A stretch of DNA of 64,000 nt from the NCBI GenBank assembly GCA_043745195.1, contig JAYTTF010000188.1:1-64000 (forward strand), read 5' to 3'. Position numbers and translations under genes: made by a program. The DNA comes from JANXSF01 sp043745195 (GTDB lineage Bacteria; Acidobacteriota; Terriglobia; Bryobacterales; Bryobacteraceae). This document shows, one piece after another, positions 46,385 to 55,746 of this stretch. Each line of letters begins with the position of its first letter. The stretch's first letter is position 1. Below the pieces are notes generated by a model. That model was not told where the DNA came from. It saw only the letters and a program-made list of their open reading frames with translations, and made no database searches.

Positions 46385-49300
46385 TGCGCAAACTCATATT
46401 TTCACTTTTGATTTGGACCGGAAATGCGGCGGCGCAGGACCTGTTGCGGCAATCGATTGACACGATGGCCCGTAAGAGTGAAGGCTGCCAGGCGGCGAAG
46501 TGCCATGTGGGTACTGAGCCAATGCACGCTTCTCCGGCGGTGCATTTGGGCTGTACGGATTGTCATGGCGGCAATGCAACGGCTGTGGATAAAAAGCAAG
46601 CGCACGTGGCCTCCAAACTTAGTAGAGACCAATCGACGGCGAACCCTGTGCGGTCTTACGCGTTGCTAAATAAAGAATCGGCGGAATATATTCGCTTTGT
46701 GAATCCAGGGGATTTGCGAGTGGCGGAGGAAAGCTGTGGTTCCGTGGGTTGCCATGCTCCGACGGTTTATAAAGTACAGCGAAGCATGATGACGCACGGG
46801 GCGTTTCTGTGGGGGGCGGCGTTGTATAATAACGGCGGATCGCCAGTGAAGAATTCTGTGTTTGGGGAAAGCTACGATTCACACGGCATAGCGCGAAAAC
46901 TGATGACAACCCCTGCACCCAGCCTGGAAGATACGAAATGGAAAGGCGTGCTGGCTATGTTGTTACCACTTCCTAATTATGAAGCAGCGCAACCGGCCAA
47001 CACATTGCGCGTATTTGAACGGGGCGAGGATCGGTTGAGCAATCGAGGCTTTGGAACTTTGACGCGCACTGATCCGGTTGTGCAGGGTCTGCAACGCACA
47101 CGTTTGTTGGATCCGCTACTTTCGTTTTCAGGGACGAATGATCAGGCTGGGGATTACCGCGGCTCTGGCTGCACGGGTTGCCATGTGGTTTATGCGAACG
47201 ACAGGGATCCGGCGCATTCCGGCCCTTATGCGAAGAACGGCCATAGTGGAATGAGCTTCACCAACGATCCAACAATTCCGAAGAATGAATCGGGCCATCC
47301 CATTCAACACCGGCTAACCAGAACGATCCCTTCCAGCCAGTGTACGGTTTGCCATATGCATCCAGGAACTTCGTTCGCGTTTCAATATTTGGGTTACATG
47401 TGGTGGGACAACGAAACCGATGGGGAACACATGTATCCGGACAAGACCAAGCAGTGGAAACCGGAAGACGTTGCGCGATCGCTGGCAAGGAATCCGGAAG
47501 CGTCGTCATTGAAAGGTAAGTGGTCTGATCCGAAATTTCTGGCGAGCCTGACTGATTTGAATCCGAAGTTGAAGCAGACGCAGTTTGCTGATTTCAATGG
47601 TCATGGTTGGGTGTACCGTGCGGTTTATAAACACGACAAAAAGGGCACCTGGTTGGATAAAGAGGATCAACCGATTACGTTCAACGATCCTGAAAAATTC
47701 AAGAAAGCAGTTCATTTGAAAGATATCCACCTTGAAAAAGGGATGCATTGTGTGGATTGCCATTTTGAACAGGACAGCCATGGAAACGGCAATTTATATG
47801 CTGAGCCGCGGGCTGCGGTGGAAATTGAATGTGTGGATTGCCATGGGTCGCTGACCAAATATGCGTCGTTGAAAACGTCGGGACCAGCAGCGCCGACACC
47901 TCCTCATGATTTGTCGATTTTGCGAACACCGTTTGGGGAAAGGCGATTTGAATGGCTGGCTGGGAAGTTGATTCAGCGGTCGATGGTTGAAGAGGGGAAG
48001 AACTGGAATCTTTCGCAGGTGAAGGATTCGGTGGTGCCTGGAAGTTGGAACTATAACGAGAAGGCTCGTTTAGCGAAGACAATGCAGAAGGATGGCAAGA
48101 CTTGGGGATCGTCTAAGGCGGCGGATATGCTGGCGCACAGCGATGAAAAAATGTCCTGCTATGCTTGCCACACTTCGTGGATGACCAGTTGTTTTGGCTG
48201 CCATCTATCGATGAAGGCTAACGCCAACCGGCCTTCGCTGCACAATGAGGGCGACCCGAATACGCGCAACTTCACCACTTACAATTTTCAGGTGCTGCGC
48301 GACGATGTGTTTATGTTGGGGCTGGATAGCACGGTGAAGAAGAATAAGATTGCACCTGTGCGGTCTTCGAGTGCAGTGCTGGTGGGTTCGCAGAACGCGA
48401 ATCGGGAATGGCTTTATTCGCAACAGCAGACGGTTTCAACCGAAGGGTATAGCGGGCAGGCGTTTAACCCGCACTTCCCGCATACGGTGAGGACTCGCGA
48501 ATCGAGAACATGCACGGATTGCCATGCTTCGAAGGACGGCGACAACAATGCATGGATGGCGCAACTGCTATTGCAAGGCACAAACTTTGTGAATTTCCTG
48601 GGTCGCTATGTATGGGTTGGGGAAGGCAAGCACGGGTTTGAAGGTGTGGTGGTAACGGAGCGAGATGAGCCGCAGGCAGTGATCGGCAGCAACTTGCACA
48701 AGTTGGCGTATCCGGAGAATTTCGCGGCGCATCAAAAATCGAAGCAGGAGTTGAAGGAAGCGTACGAACATCATGGAGACGTGGTGAGTATTCAGATGCG
48801 CGGCGAATATGTTTATACAGCCAAGGGACATGAAGGAGTTGAAATTTACGACATTGCCAACATTGACAACAAGGCTTTTGCGGAACGCATTACAAGTGCC
48901 CCTGTTTCTCCGCTAGGGCAGAAATTTTCTGTGAAGACGAAAGATGCGCGATGGATTGCTTCGCCTTCGACACTGGCGATTGATCCGGCGCGCCGCAGGC
49001 TTGCTGAAAATGAGGAGCAGCCGATTCATATGCTGTACGCCTATCTATACGTGGCGGATGCAGAAGAAGGATTGATCCTGATTAACGCGGCCACGCTACT
49101 GGATGGGGATCCACGCAACAACTTTATTAAACGTGAAGTGACGTTCAACCCTGGTGGTGCATTGAAAGGTGCGCGGCACGTTGTGATTGCCGGGAACTAT
49201 GCGTACGTAAGCTGCGATAAGGGATTGGTGATTGTGGATATCGACAAGCCTGGGACTCCTCGGATTGTGGGCACGCTGCCACTGGAAGGTGCAGGCAATG

Positions 49301-49917
49301 CGGCCATCCAATTCCGGTACGCGTTTGTGTGTACGAAGAAGGGATTGGAAGTTGTGGACATCACTGACGTGGCTACTCCGCAAGCTGTGGCTGTTGTGCC
49401 AATGAAAGAGGCGAAGGATGTTTACCTTGCCAGAACCTACGCTTATGTGGCGGCGGGGCATGAAGGGTTGGCAATCATCGACATTGAGAAAGTGGAAAAG
49501 CCGGGAGCGCCGCGATACTTCAATGCTGGTGGTGCAATGAACGATGTCCATGCAGTGAAAGTTGGGATGACGAATGCAAGCTTGTTTGCTTATGTCGCCG
49601 ATGGGAAGAATGGATTACGGGTGTTGCAGTTGATGTCGCCCGACCGGTCAGCGGATTTGTGGGGATTTTCGCCGAAGCCTGAAGCACAGTTAATTGCAAC
49701 GTTTAAGACTAAGGGTGAAGCGCTGGCTTTATCGAAGGGGCTTGACCGCGACCGTGCAGTGGACGAGAGTGGGAATCAGGTGGCGGTGTTTGGACGGCGC
49801 GGTTCGCGACCGTTCAACCTGGAAGAAATGCGCAAGCTTTATATTCGCAATGGGCAATTGTATACGGTGATTAACGGAGCGCCTGGACCGCCGGTTAGTG
49901 AAGGCGGTGCCAAATGA
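46384..49917 (+). CDS. Large exported multiheme cytochrome c with C-terminal LVIVD repeats
   Basis: About 1177 residues. Signal peptide ends near A-A-A-Q. Ten heme motifs: two C-x4-C-H (C-Q-A-A-K-C-H near 36, C-G-S-V-G-C-H near 118) and eight C-x-x-C-H (C-T-D-C-H, C-T-G-C-H, C-T-V-C-H, C-V-D-C-H twice, C-Y-A-C-H, C-F-G-C-H, C-T-D-C-H). From about residue 800 the chain changes to LVIVD-type propeller repeats: G-L-V-I-V-D-I, G-L-E-V-V-D-I, G-L-A-I-I-D-I. Heme carrier plus propeller suggests a surface-exposed terminal reductase or a docking subunit on the barrel. ATG 46384 is used rather than TTG 46381. The next gene overlaps by four bases. Confidence 0.92.
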   Translation: MRKLIFSLLIWTGNAAAQDLLRQSIDTMARKSEGCQAAKCHVGTEPMHASPAVHLGCTDCHGGNATAVDKKQAHVASKLSRDQSTANPVRSYALLNKESAEYIRFVNPGDLRVAEESCGSVGCHAPTVYKVQRSMMTHGAFLWGAALYNNGGSPVKNSVFGESYDSHGIARKLMTTPAPSLEDTKWKGVLAMLLPLPNYEAAQPANTLRVFERGEDRLSNRGFGTLTRTDPVVQGLQRTRLLDPLLSFSGTNDQAGDYRGSGCTGCHVVYANDRDPAHSGPYAKNGHSGMSFTNDPTIPKNESGHPIQHRLTRTIPSSQCTVCHMHPGTSFAFQYLGYMWWDNETDGEHMYPDKTKQWKPEDVARSLARNPEASSLKGKWSDPKFLASLTDLNPKLKQTQFADFNGHGWVYRAVYKHDKKGTWLDKEDQPITFNDPEKFKKAVHLKDIHLEKGMHCVDCHFEQDSHGNGNLYAEPRAAVEIECVDCHGSLTKYASLKTSGPAAPTPPHDLSILRTPFGERRFEWLAGKLIQRSMVEEGKNWNLSQVKDSVVPGSWNYNEKARLAKTMQKDGKTWGSSKAADMLAHSDEKMSCYACHTSWMTSCFGCHLSMKANANRPSLHNEGDPNTRNFTTYNFQVLRDDVFMLGLDSTVKKNKIAPVRSSSAVLVGSQNANREWLYSQQQTVSTEGYSGQAFNPHFPHTVRTRESRTCTDCHASKDGDNNAWMAQLLLQGTNFVNFLGRYVWVGEGKHGFEGVVVTERDEPQAVIGSNLHKLAYPENFAAHQKSKQELKEAYEHHGDVVSIQMRGEYVYTAKGHEGVEIYDIANIDNKAFAERITSAPVSPLGQKFSVKTKDARWIASPSTLAIDPARRRLAENEEQPIHMLYAYLYVADAEEGLILINAATLLDGDPRNNFIKREVTFNPGGALKGARHVVIAGNYAYVSCDKGLVIVDIDKPGTPRIVGTLPLEGAGNAAIQFRYAFVCTKKGLEVVDITDVATPQAVAVVPMKEAKDVYLARTYAYVAAGHEGLAIIDIEKVEKPGAPRYFNAGGAMNDVHAVKVGMTNASLFAYVADGKNGLRVLQLMSPDRSADLWGFSPKPEAQLIATFKTKGEALALSKGLDRDRAVDESGNQVAVFGRRGSRPFNLEEMRKLYIRNGQLYTVINGAPGPPVSEGGAK

Positions 49918-51617
49918 GAAGTGTTGTTCTGATGGCTTTGTTCGCTTCCTTTGTTTTCGCACAGCCGGTGCTGCGAACGGAAATGCGCAATGGTATTGAG
50001 CGGGCTTCCTTGCTGCATGCCAAGAGCGGTGAGCCAGTGACAGATGACGCGCCCGCGTTGCCAGGCGAGACATTGATTCTTGAAGGCGAAGGGTTGGTGG
50101 AAGGGCTTACTGTTCTTGTGGGGGATGCCGCAGTGGCAGTGGTCTTGATGGATGGCGAACACGTTTCCTTTGATCTTCCCGGCGACGTGAGTGGGAGTTT
50201 TGTAGAGGTATCGCTGCAATCGGAAGATGGTCGAAGCAATGTGGCGACGACCACTATCAGTGGTCCGGCCGACCCTGTGCAACTGAGCGGCCTTGAAGTT
50301 ACCCAGCTAGTAATTTCGGCGCTGGGAGCGGTAGATGCGCCGGGTCTTGCGGTTGCGGTTGTGGATCGCGCCGGCAATCCATTAGCAATTGACGGCAGAG
50401 AACCAACGACAGAGGCAATCGAAACGGCTTTATCCTTAGCGCGTACGGGTGCTTTCTTCAGCCATAACGAAGCTCCGCTTTCATCGCGCACTGTGCGATT
50501 TATCAGCACCGAACATTTTCCTGAAGGAATTCCCAACCAACCAGCAGCGGCATTATTTGGTATAGAGAATACCAACCGCGGGTGCACACTATCGAACGAC
50601 TATTTGCCAAATAAAGCGGTTCCGCCCGCTCTCAATTCTTCGGGAACCGGACCTGGAAAGGGCATCAGTACAATACCGGGTGGCATTCCACTTTACCGGA
50701 ACGGACTAACCCTCATAGGCGGAATTGGCGTTGCTGGTGTTCCACCTGACGTTGCGGAATTCGCTGTGGTGGCTGCGACCTTTAGCACTCCTTTCTTTCG
50801 TCAGTTGCCACTACCATCACCAGGAGCTGTGTATATTGATGGCTTCCGGTTGCCGTTCGTAAATCAGACAACCAGGCCCCCAGGAACCAAACCATTCACA
50901 GGTTCTTCCTTTACAAGATTGTTCAACGCCGGTCGTGCGGCTCCTGAAGGCTGGCTGGTTGGGCCGAAGGCTTCGGCCAGTATGACTGCTGAGGAAGTAC
51001 GAAGCATCATTGATCGTGCGGTGGCGCGGGCCAATGTTACTCGTGCGCAAATTCGATTGCCGCTGGGGCGTAGAACAAAAATGGTTATCTCTATCGCCGA
51101 CTTGGACGGAAACATTTTAGGGCTTTTCCGTATGCCTGATGCTACGGTGTTTTCTATTGATGTGGCGGCGACTAAGGCTCGGAACGTGGTCTACTTTTCC
51201 GGCACGACACTGAATGTGGTGGACCTCCCTGGAGTCACCGCCGGAACTGCTGTCACTAACCGGACCATCGGCTTTGGATCGCAGAGCTTTTTTCCTTCGG
51301 GTATTTCGAACGCACCCCCCGGACCCTTCCGTGAATTGTATCTGTTCGATTCCGCTAACCCTTGCACGCAAGGCCGGCAAGTGAAGAACGCAAATCAATC
51401 GGGGATCGTATTCTTCCCTGGCTCGTCGCCTCTTTATAAGAGTGGGAAATTGGTGGGTGGCCTTGGCGTTTCCGGTGATGGAGTGGAGCAGGACGACTAC
51501 GTCACAGCGGGCGGTGCAGCAGGGTTTGAAGCCCCTGAAACCACGCGCGCGGATCAGTTTTTTATCCGGCAGGTTCGTCTGCCTTATTGGAAATTCCCTC
51601 GAAATCCGGAGCAGTAA
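49914..51617 (+). CDS. Exported protein with two HbpS/GlcG-like (DUF336) domains
   Basis: 567 residues. Signal peptide (ending V-F-A-Q), then about 90 residues of IPT-like strands. Two copies of the GlcG/HbpS fold follow: the first from about 120 (A-V-V-D-R-A-G-N-P-L-A) with A-I-E-T-A-L-S-L-A-R-T-G-A-F-F-S, the second from about 360 (I-I-D-R-A-V-A-R-A-N-V-T-R-A-Q-I) with I-S-I-A-D-L-D-G-N-I-L-G-L-F-R and A-A-T-K-A-R-N-V-V-Y-F. HbpS binds heme and haem-derived iron in Streptomyces. Among multiheme cytochromes a heme-handling or assembly role is plausible. It overlaps the cytochrome gene by four bases and abuts the caspase gene. Confidence 0.8.
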   Translation: MRSVVLMALFASFVFAQPVLRTEMRNGIERASLLHAKSGEPVTDDAPALPGETLILEGEGLVEGLTVLVGDAAVAVVLMDGEHVSFDLPGDVSGSFVEVSLQSEDGRSNVATTTISGPADPVQLSGLEVTQLVISALGAVDAPGLAVAVVDRAGNPLAIDGREPTTEAIETALSLARTGAFFSHNEAPLSSRTVRFISTEHFPEGIPNQPAAALFGIENTNRGCTLSNDYLPNKAVPPALNSSGTGPGKGISTIPGGIPLYRNGLTLIGGIGVAGVPPDVAEFAVVAATFSTPFFRQLPLPSPGAVYIDGFRLPFVNQTTRPPGTKPFTGSSFTRLFNAGRAAPEGWLVGPKASASMTAEEVRSIIDRAVARANVTRAQIRLPLGRRTKMVISIADLDGNILGLFRMPDATVFSIDVAATKARNVVYFSGTTLNVVDLPGVTAGTAVTNRTIGFGSQSFFPSGISNAPPGPFRELYLFDSANPCTQGRQVKNANQSGIVFFPGSSPLYKSGKLVGGLGVSGDGVEQDDYVTAGGAAGFEAPETTRADQFFIRQVRLPYWKFPRNPEQ

Positions 51618-53690
51618 ATGTTCAAACAAGCAGTATTCTCCCTGGCAGTATCCGCCGTGCTGGTGGCGCAACAAACTCCTAAGCCGAAGGAGCGAGATTT
51701 GGAAATTGTTAGTACGGTGAAGCCTGCGTCCGTGCAGAAGTCCGTTGCAATTCCGCATAGCTACGCCTTGGTCATCGGCGTTGGCAAGTATCCATATTTG
51801 AGAAAAGATCAGCAGTTGCCTTTTGCTGAACCCGATGCCGAATCGATGTTCAACATTCTGATTAGCCGTGAAGGCGGCAATTTCAAATTTGAAAATGTAC
51901 ATAGGTTGATTGGTGCAGATGCCAGTCTTGCAAACATCCGCAAAGAACTGGAAGTGTGGTTGCCGTCAGTAGCCCAGGATGGGGATCGAGTGCTGGTCTA
52001 CTTTGCGGGGCACGGATTTGTGGCGGATGGAAAAGGCTTTCTGGCTCCGGCTGATGTTCGGCCAAGCGACCTTAAGAAGACTGGTTATCCAATGGATCAG
52101 TTGGGTTCCGTGTTCGCAGGCCGGATTAAGGGAAAGTGGAAAGTGCTGTTGACGGATAGCTGTCATAGCGGAGCGATTACGCCCTCGGAGATTGGTGCCA
52201 TCAACAAGAGCATGATTGATCTGGACAAATCTCTGTTCGTGATGACTGCGAGCCGCGACCGCGAAGTTGCCAATGAAAGTGCCGATTTCGGCGGCGGGCA
52301 TGGAGTGTTCACTTACTTTGTGGAACGTGGCATGGGTGGTGCGGCTGATGAAAATGGCGATGGCATTGTGACTGCGGATGAACTGGCCGAATACGTCAGG
52401 ACGAACGTACGCAAAGCTACCGGGGGCAAGCAGAATCCAACCAGTGATAAAGGAAGTTTCGATCCGAACATGCTGCTGGCCTACGTCCCAGCACTGGTGA
52501 AGCCGGACGCACCACCAGCACCCAAGCAAGGCACTATGGTGCTTGAGACGAACATGGATGACGTGGAAGTTTTTGTGGACGGGCAATCGGTTGGTGTTTT
52601 GAAAAAAGGAACGGCGTTACGATTGCCTGGCTTGAAACCTGGACCACATACGGTGCGTGGAGTGAAGATGGGTTACGCCGATGATGGTCCTCGAGAGGAG
52701 ACTATTTACCCAGGGCTTGAAAGCACGGTGACGGTGCGCATCCAATTCCGGAAGCAGCCGAAGAAGGCAGCGGTTGAGGAACTGGATCGGGGATTGAAAT
52801 ATTACCGCGACGGGGGCGAGAACAATTATAAGAAGGCGGCGGAATCTTTCAGCAACTCGTTGAAGCTGGATTCTGAATATAGCCAAGCGGCGCTGTATCT
52901 GGGCTTGGCACGCAACGCACTGTTCGACAACGAAGGCGCAGAAACAGCGTTCAAGAAAGCCATTGCTCTGCAACCGGACTATCTTGCTGCACGCTTAGGG
53001 TATGCGGGAATGCTATTCGATATCGGCAATATGGATGAATCGGTGAACCAGTTGCGCGCGGTGCTGCAGCGTGACAAAGACTCCGGAGAGGCTTACTACA
53101 AACTTTCCAGAGCCTACCGAATGAAGCAGGATTTTGAGCAGGCAATGGTGGCCGCGCAAAAAGCGGTTCAGTTGTTGCCGGCGAAGGCGGAACCTCATTT
53201 CTATCTGGCTGAGAGTTTGCGGTTCAAGCAGCGTTGGGATGAGAGCAAGAAAGAGTATTTGGAATATTTGCGAATGAGCGATTTTGATAGTAAATTGGCG
53301 GGGAAACTGGATTTTTACGTCAAGGGTTTTCTAATTGGTGGTGGAAAGAAGCGACGCCCTTCGCAGGACGACATCTGGCGTGAAATGCGTAGCGGTGCTT
53401 ACTTCGGAATTTGCGAATCGGACCAGAAGATGAAACGCTTTGACGAAGCTATTTCTAATTGTCAGAAAGCAATCCGGTACGATCCAAAAGATCCGTTCAC
53501 AAATCAGAAGTTGGGGATCACATACGCGAGGAAATACGAACAATCGGTTCAGTTGGAAGACCTTGCTTCGGCTTCAAAGTATTTGAAGGCGATGATTCAA
53601 TTTGGGCCTGATTTGGAAGATGCGAAAAATGCCCGGACCATGATTGCGAGTTTTGATCAAGCGCTGCAGCAAGCAGCGGCTGCCAAATAG
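51618..53690 (+). CDS. Secreted caspase-like protease with PEGA and TPR domains
   Basis: 690 residues. A signal peptide (residues 1-18) predicts export. Peptidase C14 domain at about 48-290: H-S-Y-A-L-V-I-G-V-G-K-Y, catalytic His132 in F-A-G-H-G and Cys182 in D-S-C-H-S-G. D-E-N-G-D-G-I-V-T-A-D-E at 244-255 fits a calcium-binding EF-hand loop. A PEGA domain at about 307-370 (V-F-V-D-G-Q-S-V-G) and at least five TPR units (395-685) follow. It begins immediately after the previous stop with no gap. A Ca-dependent processing role on envelope proteins is inference. Confidence 0.9.
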   Translation: MFKQAVFSLAVSAVLVAQQTPKPKERDLEIVSTVKPASVQKSVAIPHSYALVIGVGKYPYLRKDQQLPFAEPDAESMFNILISREGGNFKFENVHRLIGADASLANIRKELEVWLPSVAQDGDRVLVYFAGHGFVADGKGFLAPADVRPSDLKKTGYPMDQLGSVFAGRIKGKWKVLLTDSCHSGAITPSEIGAINKSMIDLDKSLFVMTASRDREVANESADFGGGHGVFTYFVERGMGGAADENGDGIVTADELAEYVRTNVRKATGGKQNPTSDKGSFDPNMLLAYVPALVKPDAPPAPKQGTMVLETNMDDVEVFVDGQSVGVLKKGTALRLPGLKPGPHTVRGVKMGYADDGPREETIYPGLESTVTVRIQFRKQPKKAAVEELDRGLKYYRDGGENNYKKAAESFSNSLKLDSEYSQAALYLGLARNALFDNEGAETAFKKAIALQPDYLAARLGYAGMLFDIGNMDESVNQLRAVLQRDKDSGEAYYKLSRAYRMKQDFEQAMVAAQKAVQLLPAKAEPHFYLAESLRFKQRWDESKKEYLEYLRMSDFDSKLAGKLDFYVKGFLIGGGKKRRPSQDDIWREMRSGAYFGICESDQKMKRFDEAISNCQKAIRYDPKDPFTNQKLGITYARKYEQSVQLEDLASASKYLKAMIQFGPDLEDAKNARTMIASFDQALQQAAAAK

Positions 53691-53719
53691 AAATAGTATG
53701 TGATACGCTCTCGTATATC

Positions 53720-55057
53720 ATGGCTTTTGTATCAAGTTTTCCTCTTTTTGTCGTTGTGATTTCACCTCTTGCTTTACCTGCTGTAATCCCAACCTTCTCA
53801 AAAGACGTTGCGCCGCTGTTCTACAAACATTGCGCCGGTTGTCATAGGCCGAATGACATTGCGCCCATGTCGTTGCTGGATTATAAGACAGCACGTCCCT
53901 GGGCGAAGTCGATCAAGCAAGCCGTGGCAAGCCGGAAAATGCCGCCGTGGTTTGCGGATGCGAAGTTTGGACACTTTTCTAATGACCCCAGCTTGACCGC
54001 AAATGAAATCCAAACCATCACCGCGTGGGCGGATGCTGGTGCGCCGGAAGGAGACCCTGCAGTATTGCCGGCGCGTCCAAAATTCGTCGAAGGCTGGCAG
54101 TTGGGTAAGCCTGACTTGATCGTCGATATGGGCGAGGATCACCAGATCAAAATGGGCGAGGATGCTTATGAGCACTTCACGGTGAATACGAACTTCAAGG
54201 AAGGAAAGTGGATTCGTGCGGCAGAGATAAAACCAGGCAATCGTCAAGTGGTGCATCATGTTCATGTCTTGTTGGTACAGGACGATTTGAAATTGATGGA
54301 AGTGGCGTCTACAACGAATTCGCCGGCTCTTTCAAAGTATCTGGTGAAGGAAGACAAGCTGACGCGGATTCGTGCGGATGCTCCGGTTGTGAACGATGCT
54401 TGCGCAGCCAATTTGCCGAACTTGCCGTTTCTTACAGGCTCGCAGGAAGGCGCCTTGGCATCGTTTCTGCCAGGCCGTCCACCTGATACATTTCCAGCAG
54501 GAACGGCAAAATGGATTCCTGCAGGGTCGAAGCTTGAGTTCGTTGTGCACTACGCGCGAACCACAGGCAAGCCGCAAACGGATCGTACCAGCGTGGGATT
54601 CTATCTGGCAGATGGGCCGCCGGATCAAGTGATGCGGCGCATGGATCTGCGCAACTTCTTCCTCAGCATTCCTGCCGGTGAAAGCAATCACACGGTTCGG
54701 CGATGCTATGATTTCGATCAGGATAAACTGCTGCTTTCCTTCACTCCGCATATGCACTACCGAGCCAAGGATGCCACCTATGAATTGACGCGGCCTAATG
54801 GGAATTTGGAAGTTTTGCTGGCGGTGCCGCACTACGATTTCAATTGGCAGTTGGTTTATCGGCTGCAGAAGCCGGTGATGGTGGAAAAGGGCAGCCGCTT
54901 GATGGTGACGGTGCATTATGACAATAGCGCCAACAACCGGGCAAATCCTGATCCAAAGCAGATTGTACGTTGGGGCGATAAGAGTGAAGAAGAGATGATG
55001 ACCAGTTGGATTGAGTATCTGGATGCTCCTGCTGCGGTGGCGAAGAGTGGCAAATGA
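53720..55057 (+). CDS. Exported monoheme cytochrome fused to copper-monooxygenase-like domain
   Basis: 445 residues, with a signal peptide (ending A-L-P-A). The cytochrome part is short, with one heme site C-A-G-C-H (near 41) and a distal M-P-P-W-F segment typical of the family. From about residue 130 the fold resembles the ascorbate-dependent monooxygenase C-terminus common in acidobacteria, with V-V-H-H-V-H-V near 175 and F-T-P-H-M-H-Y-R near 350, His groups that could bind copper. It lies 29 bases past the caspase gene and may belong to the same operon or start its own. Substrate unknown. Confidence 0.8.
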   Translation: MAFVSSFPLFVVVISPLALPAVIPTFSKDVAPLFYKHCAGCHRPNDIAPMSLLDYKTARPWAKSIKQAVASRKMPPWFADAKFGHFSNDPSLTANEIQTITAWADAGAPEGDPAVLPARPKFVEGWQLGKPDLIVDMGEDHQIKMGEDAYEHFTVNTNFKEGKWIRAAEIKPGNRQVVHHVHVLLVQDDLKLMEVASTTNSPALSKYLVKEDKLTRIRADAPVVNDACAANLPNLPFLTGSQEGALASFLPGRPPDTFPAGTAKWIPAGSKLEFVVHYARTTGKPQTDRTSVGFYLADGPPDQVMRRMDLRNFFLSIPAGESNHTVRRCYDFDQDKLLLSFTPHMHYRAKDATYELTRPNGNLEVLLAVPHYDFNWQLVYRLQKPVMVEKGSRLMVTVHYDNSANNRANPDPKQIVRWGDKSEEEMMTSWIEYLDAPAAVAKSGK

Positions 55058-55333
55058 ATGGAAGTGCCTTTTAGGATTTAGCTAACGATCTTAACGCTTG
55101 GACTTGTGCTTCTCGCGTGGCTTGCTCCAGAGAGTTACTTGCCGCTCGTTTTTGGAATTTGCAACAGTTTCGCTTAATTTCCGTGTTCTTTTTCCTGTAC
55201 TATCAAGCGTTCCAGTGAAGATGCCCGCATTGCATCACGACGAAGTGAATTCTGTTTTGCAAAAAAATGTCATTAGCCGATGATCCCTTTTCCCTGCGGA
55301 CTACGCATGTAAGGGTGAGGGGAAATCGGTAAA
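55058..55333. other. Intergenic stretch without an identified gene
   Basis: About 275 bases. A short hydrophobic plus-strand frame (L-T-L-G-L-V-L-L-A-W-L-A-P-E-S, ending near 55167) lacks a start codon and could be a remnant. I see no terminator with a T run for the preceding gene and no clear promoter. Confidence 0.35.
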
Positions 55334-55711
55334 ATGATTCGGCAGTGTTTTCAACAAGTTGAGCAAAATCAGAGGAAGCGGGTGACCTTTATGGGTCTAC
55401 TTGGGGGTGGCCTCTTCGGCTCAAAGCGGGACAAGCCGGAATTCCAGGAGGATGGCCTTCTAGTGCATGGTCGGCTAATCCAATGGGATCAAATTCACGC
55501 TTGGGACTGGGAGGAAGTCGGCAAGGCATTGGTTCTAGATCTAGAAGTCAATCGCAGTGCCAACTTCCCTAATCCTATAAGACTTCAGGTTCAGCCAGCG
55601 CAGCGTGACGCGGTGGAGACTTTGCTGGTGGACAGCATTGTAAGCGCTCGGTTTGCTGCAACCAGGAGTTTGATCGTCAACGCAAGATTGTGCGAATTGC
55701 CGGTATGCTAG
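55334..55711 (+). CDS. Small protein, possibly DUF5673-like
   Basis: Up to 125 residues; ATG 55334 has GTGAGGGGAA upstream, and ATG 55391 is an alternative that starts at M-G-L-L-G-G-G-L-F-G. The middle reads E-D-G-L-L-V-H-G-R-L-I-Q-W-D-Q-I-H-A-W-D-W, then L-V-L-D-L-E-V-N, resembling a small strand-rich domain with the W-D-x-I pattern that I associate with DUF5673. No signal peptide. A weak call, though codon use looks natural. Confidence 0.4.
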   Translation: MIRQCFQQVEQNQRKRVTFMGLLGGGLFGSKRDKPEFQEDGLLVHGRLIQWDQIHAWDWEEVGKALVLDLEVNRSANFPNPIRLQVQPAQRDAVETLLVDSIVSARFAATRSLIVNARLCELPVC

Positions 55712-55746
55712 TCCAACAATTCGCGGCCTTTCTTATTGAGAGTTAT

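Noticed and set aside
51618..53690. Caspase as effector of an antiphage system with the nearby cyclase
   Set aside because: It has a signal peptide, PEGA and TPR domains, and the cyclase is class III rather than a CD-NTase; the neighbours are respiratory proteins.
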